Below are positions 6,590 through 12,844 of a stretch of 17,871 bases of DNA, piece by piece. The notes under the pieces were generated by a model. The model had not been told where the DNA came from and did no database searches. It saw nothing but the letters and a program-made list of their open reading frames with translations. Positions within the stretch are counted from its first letter, which is position 1; each line of letters opens with the position of its first letter. Both the position numbers and the translations under genes were made by a program. This DNA is from Thermodesulfobacteriales bacterium (GTDB taxonomy: Bacteria; Desulfobacterota_D; UBA1144; Nemesobacterales; UBA2774). Location of the stretch: NCBI GenBank assembly GCA_004525335.1, contig SPCL01000032.1:1-17871 (forward strand), written 5' to 3'.

Positions 6590-7530
6590 ATACAACTACT
6601 GATCTGATAGAAATAATTGGAAACACCCCGCTCGTTAAGCTTAATAACTTATCTAGCGAAACCAGTAGCAATATATTTGCCAAGCTCGAATTCTATAACC
6701 CTGGGGGGAGTGTTAAGGACAGAGTTGCGCAATATATAATAGAAGACGCAGAATGCAAGGGGTTACTCAAACCGGGTGATACAATTGTAGAGGCAACATC
6801 CGGCAACATGGGAATTGCGTTTGCTCTACTAAGCGCTGTTAAGAAGTACAAATGCATATTTACACTTCCGGAATCAGTTACAAAGGAAAAAATTCAGGTT
6901 CTTAAGATATTTGGCGCTGAAGTCGTACTTACACCCAAGGGGCTGCCGCCTCAGGACGAAAGAAGCTGTTATAAAGTTGCGCACAAGATTGCTCGTGAGA
7001 AAGGTGCATTCTATGTGAACCAATATTTCAACCCCTTAAATCCCGAAGCTCATTATAAATCAACCGGGCCGGAGATCTGGAAAGATACGGATGGAAAAAT
7101 CGATACTTTTATTTGTGGAATTGGGACAGGCGGAACTATTACAGGTGTAGGTAGATATTTGAAAGAGAAAAATCCGGATATTAATATAATTGGTGTTGAA
7201 CCACTCGGATCAGTTTTTAAAGCATATCTTGAGACAGGACAGCTCACAGAAGCATCTGAGTTTGATATAGAAGGCATCGGGAAGAATTTTATACCCGGCG
7301 TATTAAATTTTGATTATATCGATCACGTGATTCAAGTTAAAGAGGATGAGGCATCCAAGATGGTAGATATTTTAGTTAGATGTGAAGGGGTTTTAGTCGG
7401 CGCATCAAGCGGCGCAGCGATAGCAGCGGCGCTTAAATATGCAAAAAAATCTAGCAAAAATGAAAATATTGTTGTAATACTTCCTGACACAGGGCTCAAA
7501 TACCTATCTACATTCTCCCAGACAAATTAA
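6586..7530 (+). CDS. Cysteine synthase / cystathionine beta-synthase family PLP enzyme
   Basis: A 314-residue fold-type II PLP enzyme of the CysK/CysM/CBS family. The PLP lysine is K44 in NPGGSVKDR, the substrate-carboxylate loop is TSGNMG (71-76), the phosphate loop is GTGGT (180-184), and the C-terminal DTGLKYLST is typical. Such enzymes replace the beta group of O-acetyl- or O-phosphoserine, serine, or cysteine with sulfide, homocysteine, cyanide or an amine. The motif HYKSTGPEIW (156-165) mixes features of CysK (TGPEIW) and CBS (AHY), so the substrate cannot be read. No regulatory CBS domain is fused. It overlaps the preceding 24-residue frame by ATGA and lacks its own ribosome site. A decarboxylase follows 78 bases later. 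A biosynthetic, non-housekeeping synthase (as SbnA is in staphyloferrin B synthesis) is an alternative to plain cysteine synthesis. Confidence 0.88.
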   Translation: MNTTTDLIEIIGNTPLVKLNNLSSETSSNIFAKLEFYNPGGSVKDRVAQYIIEDAECKGLLKPGDTIVEATSGNMGIAFALLSAVKKYKCIFTLPESVTKEKIQVLKIFGAEVVLTPKGLPPQDERSCYKVAHKIAREKGAFYVNQYFNPLNPEAHYKSTGPEIWKDTDGKIDTFICGIGTGGTITGVGRYLKEKNPDINIIGVEPLGSVFKAYLETGQLTEASEFDIEGIGKNFIPGVLNFDYIDHVIQVKEDEASKMVDILVRCEGVLVGASSGAAIAAALKYAKKSSKNENIVVILPDTGLKYLSTFSQTN

Positions 7531-7608
7531 GATCAATGTTTTCTTATCATTATTCACTGATTATACTTTGGTATAGATAGAAGCAAGACGGACTTCCCAG
7601 TATTCCAA

Positions 7609-8841
7609 ATGACATCTATAACTGACATGAAAATCAATCAATTGATTAAAGAATACGGCTCACCGCTTTTTATTGCTTCAGCGGATTCAATAAAAAGCAA
7701 TTTAGAAGCTTTTAAGTTAGCGTTTTCAAATAAATATCCAAAGATAATAGTTGCTTACTCTTATAAAGTTAATTATCTGCCTGAAGTGTTAAAAGTCATA
7801 CATAATCAAAGTGCATGGGCTGAAGTTGCTTCAGGATTCGAATATCAGATAGCTAGAAGATTGGATGTTCCCGGCGAATCAATAGTCTTTAACGGTCCTC
7901 ACAAGACAAACCAAGAACTCAGGAAAGCTATCGATGAAGGAGCGCTGATAAATGTGGATCATTTTGATGAGTTAGAGCAGCTTGAGGAGATTGCCTCTAC
8001 TCTCGGAAAGACTGTTGATATAGGGATTAGGCTTAATATGGAGGTTGGCATAGACCAATTGCCGGATCGCTTCGGATTTAACCTCGAGTACGGTGAAGCA
8101 TCACAAATTGTGAAACGATGCTCTGAGAGGGGTTTGTTAAATATTAGAGGTCTTCACGTACACCTTACAAGTTATATAGTTGAAAAGCAGAGCGAGGACA
8201 ATATTCCTGCAAAGGGAATAAAGCTTATTTGGCCCAAGGATCATGGGGCATACCAGGCGGCTTCAGAGAAGATGGTCCTCTTTGCAAATGAGATTAAAGA
8301 AAAATACGGATTAAAAATTGAATATATAGATATGGGGGGCGGCTTTCCCAAAGTAGATAGTCTTTCTCCATATGTAGACGCTATAGTCGATCCAATTGTA
8401 GATGGATTTAAAGAAGCCGATCTGCCCACACTCATTTTAGAGCCTGGAAGAGCAATTGTAGCTGATGCTGCTGATTTGGTAATGACCGTTGTGGCTGTAA
8501 AGAAGTTACCTAATGGTCAAAGAGCAGTTGTAGCTGATGCCGGGATTAATCTTCTGCCCACATCTTTTTGGAAATTCCAGGATATAGAATGTTTAAGTAT
8601 GTCTAATAGTGATCTTGAGGAAACTATAGTTTATGGACCACTTTGTCTTCAGACTGACATTATCGCTAAAGCCGAGCTTCCAAAATTAAAAGCAGGAGAC
8701 AAACTCTTGGCCAAGAACGTAGGAGCATATAACATTCCACAGTCGAGCACGTTCATTTATCCTCAACCAGCCGTTCTTATGATAGATGGTACTGATGTCA
8801 AAGTTATAAAAAAGAGAGAAGGAATAAAAGACATATTTTAA
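7609..8841 (+). CDS. Fold-type III PLP decarboxylase, LysA-like
   Basis: A 410-residue alanine-racemase-fold PLP decarboxylase of the diaminopimelate/ornithine group. The PLP lysine is K53 in AYSYKVNY, followed by HVHLTSYI (183-190), the glycine loop GGGFPK (243-248), EPGR (278-281), and the partner-subunit cysteine C346 in GPLCLQTD (343-350). LysA normally reads GPxCESxD there, with a glutamate that helps bind the distal end of diaminopimelate; here the glutamate is missing, so meso-diaminopimelate is probably not the substrate. No ribosome site is visible before the ATG at 7609; an ATG at 7627 is an alternative. Seventy-eight bases separate it from the cysteine-synthase-like gene, so it may be in the operon or have its own promoter. 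A similar synthase and decarboxylase pair (SbnA/SbnH) occurs in siderophore synthesis; a role in making an amine from an amino acid is inference. Confidence 0.85.
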   Translation: MTSITDMKINQLIKEYGSPLFIASADSIKSNLEAFKLAFSNKYPKIIVAYSYKVNYLPEVLKVIHNQSAWAEVASGFEYQIARRLDVPGESIVFNGPHKTNQELRKAIDEGALINVDHFDELEQLEEIASTLGKTVDIGIRLNMEVGIDQLPDRFGFNLEYGEASQIVKRCSERGLLNIRGLHVHLTSYIVEKQSEDNIPAKGIKLIWPKDHGAYQAASEKMVLFANEIKEKYGLKIEYIDMGGGFPKVDSLSPYVDAIVDPIVDGFKEADLPTLILEPGRAIVADAADLVMTVVAVKKLPNGQRAVVADAGINLLPTSFWKFQDIECLSMSNSDLEETIVYGPLCLQTDIIAKAELPKLKAGDKLLAKNVGAYNIPQSSTFIYPQPAVLMIDGTDVKVIKKREGIKDIF

Positions 8842-8889
8842 GTTAAGATTCTAGTCTAGAAAATCTATAAGGTGTAAATCTTCTTAACT
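8841..8889. terminator. Possible bidirectional terminator between convergent genes
   Basis: An 8-base perfect inverted repeat, AGTTAAGA (8841-8848) and TCTTAACT (8882-8889), spans the gap between the decarboxylase stop (8839-8841) and the stop of the 29-residue membrane protein on the other strand (8884-8886). A second imperfect repeat, AGATT with AATCT, lies inside. The stem is AT-rich and has no clear T-run, so the call rests on position and symmetry. Confidence 0.33.
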
Positions 8890-8973
8890 GAATGTTAAAT
8901 AGATCGATAGAACCGCAAAAAGCGCGATAGCTAAAACAAAAAGTACTGCACCTGCACTTTGTTGATCGTTCAT
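8884..8973 (-). CDS. 29-residue single-helix membrane protein
   Basis: A very short gene with a strong ribosome site: on the - strand, GGAGG (plus coordinates 8979-8983) lies five bases before ATG (8971-8973). It reads 28 sense codons after the start and then TAA. The protein starts MNDQQSAGAV, and about residues 8-28 form one hydrophobic stretch (LFVLAIALFAVLSIYL core) with almost no charge, as in single-span small membrane subunits such as CydX or KdpF. I do not recognise it as a member of any of these. It lies 88 bases downstream of the methyltransferase and could be its operon partner or have its own promoter (see next entry). It could be a small subunit of a larger membrane complex encoded elsewhere. 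The evidence is a good ribosome site plus a clean membrane helix in the same frame. Confidence 0.68.
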   Translation of the reverse strand: MNDQQSAGAVLFVLAIALFAVLSIYLTFS

Positions 8974-8989
8974 ATTAACCTCCGAATTA

Positions 8990-9018
8990 GTTAATTATCC
9001 CCAATATATTGCAACATG
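8990..9018 (-). promoter_or_regulatory. Candidate promoter for the 29-residue protein
   Basis: On the - strand TGTACA and GATAAT are separated by 17 bases (GATAAT is 5 of 6 to the -10 consensus, TGTACA 4 of 6 to the -35). It would give a short leader carrying the GGAGG site. Positions are approximate within one or two bases. Confidence 0.3.
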
Positions 9019-9048
9019 TACAGAGTTCTTTACTGTTTTTACTCTGTA
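9019..9048. repeat. 8-base perfect inverted repeat
   Basis: TACAGAGT (9019-9026) and ACTCTGTA (9041-9048) form a perfect inverted repeat with a 14-base spacer, just after the methyltransferase stop on the - strand. It may be a terminator hairpin for that gene pair or an operator near the promoter of the 29-residue protein; no T-run follows on either strand, so I do not decide. Confidence 0.5.
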
Positions 9049-9061
9049 GTTTGAATAAGCG

Positions 9062-9784
9062 TTATTTTATGCCTACGAAAGCGGCAAAGCATGAATTTTT
9101 GTGGAGGACATCAACCGTTGTAAATCCAACTTTTTTCATTAGCTCCAATTGATAGGTAAGGCTTCTTGGTGAGTCCTCTATTTCAATGTACTCAAACACT
9201 TTATCTCGGTAGCTTGGGCCTCCCAAGGATTTCAGATGCTCACCGTATCTATCCCACATCGCTTTGTGAATAGCGCTGTGTTGGTGATGAACCATATCGC
9301 TAATAAAAAATGCTCCTCCTGCTTTAAGAAGGCCATATATTTTGTGAAAGCAGTTTTCCCAATCGGCGTTGTCCCTTAAATGATGCAGCACTGCTGCTGC
9401 AACAATAAGATCGTAATGAGAAAGGGGTAGGGCTACGTACCTGAAGTCTGTGTGAAAAATTCTGAGCTCTCCTGCTTGTTCAAGTGATATACGCTTCTTT
9501 GCTTTTTCAAGCATTGGTAAGCTTATATCAACCAGGTCACAATTTATCCCGGGTATCTGTCTCAGTATCGAAATCGTATTGGTGCCAGCGCCAGAGCCTA
9601 TATCCAGCATATTCTTCGCATCAGGCTTTACACTCGCTGCAAGTTCTGAAATTAACTCAAGCATAATTGGAGCATCAACAACAGCCTGCTGCCCGGTTTC
9701 GAGATTAGAAAAGCGCTCAACGTCATTATCAAAACGCTCTTTTATTTTGTTTACCGTAGATTTTTTATTTAGAGGTGTTTTCAT
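9062..9784 (-). CDS. Class I SAM-dependent methyltransferase
   Basis: A 240-residue class I methyltransferase. Motif I is LDIGSGAGTNT (near residue 60), motif II acidic LVDIS, and motif IV/post-IV LIVAAAVLHHLRD, followed by the motif VI-like LLKAGGAFFISDMV. These bind S-adenosylmethionine. The N-terminal ERFDNDVERFSNLETGQQAV stretch is a helical cap, like that in CmoA- or ubiquinone-type small-molecule methyltransferases, but no specific family can be assigned. Its start codon overlaps the stop of the acetyltransferase gene (ATGA, 9781-9784), so the two are co-translated. Substrate unknown; the coupling to a GNAT suggests both act on one compound, which is inference. Confidence 0.85.
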   Translation of the reverse strand: MKTPLNKKSTVNKIKERFDNDVERFSNLETGQQAVVDAPIMLELISELAASVKPDAKNMLDIGSGAGTNTISILRQIPGINCDLVDISLPMLEKAKKRISLEQAGELRIFHTDFRYVALPLSHYDLIVAAAVLHHLRDNADWENCFHKIYGLLKAGGAFFISDMVHHQHSAIHKAMWDRYGEHLKSLGGPSYRDKVFEYIEIEDSPRSLTYQLELMKKVGFTTVDVLHKNSCFAAFVGIK

Positions 9785-10275
9785 GACAATGATTCACATA
9801 GCTTTGTATACTTAACTATCATAGGTATATGAAATACTCCGTAAATAGTTTTTTCCTCTTCAAATTGTATAAAACCCAATTTCTCATAAAAGGGTACAGC
9901 GTATCTTGAGGAATTTACAGTTATATTGTCATAATTACCACGGCTAGAAGTAACTTCTTCTAAAGCCATTCTAATAAGCCCTTTTGCCACAGCTTTTTTG
10001 TGAAAGGCTTTCTCAACATAGAGCATCGATATGTGGCTCTTATCTTTTATCTCTATCATTCCTGCCAGCTTATCCTGAGATTCTGCAACCATTGAGAAGT
10101 AGCCAGATTCGGCACGTTTTAAAAACTCTCTGGGATTTGAATATTTATAGAATTCTTCTATACCTTCTTCAGGAAATTCGGGGGCTATAAATTCATTAAA
10201 AGATCTTGCGACGAGATTGCATACCTCAATCTCTTCGCCCGCTCTAACATTTCTTACTGTGCAAATGTTTCTCAT
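9781..10275 (-). CDS. GNAT-family N-acetyltransferase
   Basis: A 164-residue GNAT acetyltransferase that would use acetyl-CoA to acylate an amine. The acceptor-side VARSFNEFIAPEF and the C-terminal VNSSRYAVPFYEKLGF (120-135) are clear. The CoA pyrophosphate loop, usually R/Q-x-x-G-x-G/A, reads HKKAVA at 92-97: the key glycine is alanine, which may weaken CoA binding or mark a subfamily. The ATG at 10273-10275 has no obvious ribosome site, and a candidate promoter places the transcription start only a few bases upstream. It is followed, with a 4-base overlap, by the methyltransferase. A GNAT is also found in Nit1C-type clusters, but I cannot say that this is that one. Confidence 0.82.
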   Translation of the reverse strand: MRNICTVRNVRAGEEIEVCNLVARSFNEFIAPEFPEEGIEEFYKYSNPREFLKRAESGYFSMVAESQDKLAGMIEIKDKSHISMLYVEKAFHKKAVAKGLIRMALEEVTSSRGNYDNITVNSSRYAVPFYEKLGFIQFEEEKTIYGVFHIPMIVKYTKLCESLS

Positions 10276-10288
10276 ATGAATAGTTGGA

Positions 10289-10318
10289 ATAATATCTGAA
10301 GAAAGTTATATCCTTCAA
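10289..10318 (-). promoter_or_regulatory. Candidate promoter of the GNAT/methyltransferase pair
   Basis: On the - strand TTGAAG (plus 10313-10318) and TATTAT (10289-10294) are 18 bases apart, matching consensus at 4 and 5 of 6 positions. The predicted start is near 10282, giving a leader of about seven bases and no ribosome site, as in a nearly leaderless message. Confidence 0.38.
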
Positions 10319-10610
10319 GTATATATGAGAATCTATTTTCTAATCATAAAAACTATAATTTTCAATGCAAGTATGGCCATCCTATAAAACACCGGAATAA
10401 GTGTTTTGGTGCTACATTTTCTTATATTGTACGATTCCAAGTTTACTGCTAAGGAGCAAGCCGCATTTAAATTAACTCCAGGCATTTCAGTTAAGAAGTT
10501 CCAAGAAGATTAATATGCAGGTCAACCGAATGAGTTTGCTGATTCAACTCTGATACTCCTTGACTGAAACCCCGCTTTGGGTAGCATAAGTCCGGTACTT
10601 GCATACCTAC

Positions 10611-10616
10611 TATAAT
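10611..10616 (+). promoter_or_regulatory. TATAAT -10 element before ychF
   Basis: A perfect TATAAT lies 28 bases before the ychF ATG. No acceptable -35 box stands 16-18 bases upstream and there is no TGn extension, so the call rests on the -10 box and position. AGGA (10628-10631) is the only weak ribosome site in the leader. Confidence 0.3.
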
Positions 10617-10644
10617 TCATTCATTACAGGAACTAAACGAAACT

Positions 10645-11745
10645 ATGGGATTAAAATGTGGCATTGTAGGGCTTCCTAACGTAGGAAAGTCCACTCTTTT
10701 TAACGCACTAACAAACGCAGGGGCGGAAGTGGGCAATTTCCCCTTCTGCACAATTGACGATAACATCGGCATAATACCTATTGCCGACGACAGACTCCAT
10801 AAGTTAGCCGAGCTTGTGAAACCGGCAAAAATTACACCTACATTTTTAGAGATGGTTGATATCGCAGGGCTTGTAAAGGGCGCATCTGAAGGAAAAGGGC
10901 GTGGTAATGCTTTTCTTGCCAGTATTAGAGAGGTAGACCTTATTTTGCATACGGTAAGATGTTTTGAGGACGATAACGTAATGCATGTGGAAGGCTCAAC
11001 AGATGCTATGAGGGATATTCATATTATCGAAGACGAGTTAATACTTAAGGATCTTGAAACAATAGAGAAACGTGAGCAAAAACTCAGCTCTCAGGCTCGC
11101 AGTGGAGATAAGTCTACAAAGGATAAATTAGATGTTGTTACCAGACTTAGAAAGTTTGTTGAAGAGGGAAATAAGGCAAGACATTTCCAAGCGGATGATC
11201 ATTCCTTTGAAGTGATAAGGGAGATGTATCTCCTTACTTCAAATCCTGTTATGTATGTATGTAATGTTTCTGAGGACGATATAGCGGATTCTTCGGGAAA
11301 TCAAGAAGTCGCAAAAGTAAAAGAATATGCCGAAAAAGATGGGGCAGATGTAATCGTTTTATCTGCAAAGATAGAGGCTGAGATAGCAGAGCTCCCCTAC
11401 GATGAAAAGAAAATGTTTTTAGAAGACCTGGGACTTCAAAACTCAGGCATGGACCGTCTTGTTAAAGAGGCGTATAGAGAGCTTGGTCTTATCACATACT
11501 TTACACAAGGTCCAACAGAGGTAAGGGCATGGACAGTGAAAAAAGACTCTAAGGCTCCTCAAGCTGCAGGTGTAATACACTCAGATTTTGAGAGAGGATT
11601 TATCAGGGCAGAAATTGCAAGTTACAATGACTTTATTGAAGTAAAATCAGAAGCGGCTTTAAAAGATTTAGGGAAAATGAGATCAGAAGGTAAGGACTAT
11701 ATTGTAAAAGATGGTGATATAATACTATTTAGATTCAATGTATAA
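10645..11745 (+). CDS. ychF: Ribosome-binding ATPase YchF
   Basis: A 366-residue YchF, close to the 363 residues of E. coli. This universal P-loop protein of the Obg-related group binds ATP and the ribosome and affects stress responses. The P-loop GLPNVGKS is at 9-16, the switch region NFPFCTID holds C35, which in E. coli is a redox-sensitive residue, the G3 motif is DIAGLVKGASEGKGRG (72-87), and the G4 position reads NVSE (207-210), the NxxE form that explains ATP rather than GTP use. A coiled-coil arm (about 128-175) and the C-terminal TGS domain (FTQGPTEVRAWTV onward) complete it. It overlaps pyrD by 8 bases, so the two are likely co-translated. Nothing unusual otherwise. Confidence 0.97.
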   Translation: MGLKCGIVGLPNVGKSTLFNALTNAGAEVGNFPFCTIDDNIGIIPIADDRLHKLAELVKPAKITPTFLEMVDIAGLVKGASEGKGRGNAFLASIREVDLILHTVRCFEDDNVMHVEGSTDAMRDIHIIEDELILKDLETIEKREQKLSSQARSGDKSTKDKLDVVTRLRKFVEEGNKARHFQADDHSFEVIREMYLLTSNPVMYVCNVSEDDIADSSGNQEVAKVKEYAEKDGADVIVLSAKIEAEIAELPYDEKKMFLEDLGLQNSGMDRLVKEAYRELGLITYFTQGPTEVRAWTVKKDSKAPQAAGVIHSDFERGFIRAEIASYNDFIEVKSEAALKDLGKMRSEGKDYIVKDGDIILFRFNV

Positions 11746-12841
11746 AGAAATCATACAGCCTATTTTAAATAAGTGCGACTCCGAAACTTTCCATGACCTG
11801 GCTCGTGAATCACTACATTTAGCTGAATTAACTCCTATAACACTTAAGCTTCTAGAATTTTTTGCTGATAAGCATAGTAGATTTGTAGATAAGAGACTCA
11901 ACGTAAATCTAGGCGGCCTCGAACTGGAGAACCCCTTAATAGTCGGGGCAGGCTGGGATAAAAAGGGGCGTGCTGTATTAGGCCTTTGGCATCTAGGGTT
12001 TGCATCTGTTGAGGTAGGGTCAGTTTTAGAGTATGGTCAGCCCGGCAATACCAAACCCCGTCTGTTTATGGTTTCCTCTGGCGTTGCTATTAACTGGCTT
12101 GCATTTAATAGTCCCGGTATGGATATTGTCTCTAAAAATCTTGATAAGTATCAGAATTCTAATATTCCAATTGGCATAAGCCTGGGATTAAATAAAGATG
12201 TCGATCATGCCGACGCACCCAGAGCTTACGGTACCGTGGCGCAAAGAATGTATGACTATGCGGGTTACTTCGCAATAAATGTAAGCTCACCAAATACCCC
12301 AGGGCTAAGAAAGCTTCAGGACAAAGAGCACACCGTCCATATTATAAAATCTGTAAATGAGGCTATGGATATATGTGGGGGTAGAAAACCGCTCTTTGTT
12401 AAAATAGCTCCTGATCTTTCGTATCAAGCGATTGATGAACTCTTAGAAGTAGCAATCCAAAACAAAGTTACTGGAATCATAGCTTCCAATACAACTATAA
12501 ATCCTGATCTAAAGGGTAAATACGGCGCAAGGTGGAAAAACAGCCCCGGTGGTTTGAGTGGTGATGATCAGGATTACAGAAGGATTACAACAGAGATAAT
12601 CGCCCATATTTATAAACAGGCTGGAGATAAGTTGGATATTATAGGTGTAGGTGGGATAAATAACGCTGAGTCTGCACTTGAGAAAATTAAGGCCGGCGCA
12701 AAAGCTCTTCAGCTTGTAACTGCAATAAGAGGTGAGGGCCCCGCTGTAGCTGGGAAGATAAACCGCGGCATAGCTGATTATCTTGATCGCGAAGGGATCA
12801 CTTCAATAAAAGAGATAGTTGGTATTGATTCGAAAAGTTAG
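11738..12841 (+). CDS. pyrD: Dihydroorotate dehydrogenase (quinone), class 2
   Basis: A 367-residue class 2 dihydroorotate dehydrogenase, the membrane-associated, FMN-containing fourth enzyme of pyrimidine synthesis that passes electrons to quinone. An amphipathic N-terminal segment (1-42) is present, as needed for quinone access. The catalytic serine is S184 in NVSSPNTPGLR (181-191), with K222 in FVKIAPD, the ASNTT motif at 249-253 and GGLSG at 271-275. Compared with the usual NRMGFNN, the substrate-loop region reads AINWLAFNSP (117-126): the asparagine N124 stays but neighbouring Arg and Gly are replaced. Also DKNG is DKKG here. The gene begins in the last codons of ychF and stops 3 bases before the convergent argJ. 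The family call is firm; the loop change is noted under findings. Confidence 0.95.
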   Translation: MYKEIIQPILNKCDSETFHDLARESLHLAELTPITLKLLEFFADKHSRFVDKRLNVNLGGLELENPLIVGAGWDKKGRAVLGLWHLGFASVEVGSVLEYGQPGNTKPRLFMVSSGVAINWLAFNSPGMDIVSKNLDKYQNSNIPIGISLGLNKDVDHADAPRAYGTVAQRMYDYAGYFAINVSSPNTPGLRKLQDKEHTVHIIKSVNEAMDICGGRKPLFVKIAPDLSYQAIDELLEVAIQNKVTGIIASNTTINPDLKGKYGARWKNSPGGLSGDDQDYRRITTEIIAHIYKQAGDKLDIIGVGGINNAESALEKIKAGAKALQLVTAIRGEGPAVAGKINRGIADYLDREGITSIKEIVGIDSKS

Positions 12842-12844
12842 CCC

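Larger units (their letters stand above)
10276..10644. other. 369-base intergenic region with possible gene remnant
   Basis: The spacer between the divergent GNAT and ychF genes holds little. It contains the GNAT promoter candidate at its left end and a TATAAT at its right. A 7-base perfect hairpin, AAAACAC (10386-10392) and GTGTTTT (10401-10407), has an 8-base loop. A frame on the + strand, open from 10388 to a stop at 10511-10513, reads LYDSKFTAKEQAAFKL and ends VKKFQED; its amino-acid mix is protein-like but it has no start codon with a ribosome site and I recognise no family. It could be the tail of a lost gene or chance. No tRNA or small RNA was recognised. Confidence 0.4.

Noticed and set aside
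7531..7608. Promoter before the decarboxylase (TATACT at 7562-7567)
   Set aside because: The only -35 candidate, TTTTCT, matches 3 of 6 bases; too weak to call a separate promoter.
10571..10584. Small hairpin-like CCCC...GGGG near the ychF leader, considered as a tRNA arm or riboswitch piece
   Set aside because: Only four base pairs, with no surrounding cloverleaf or conserved motif.
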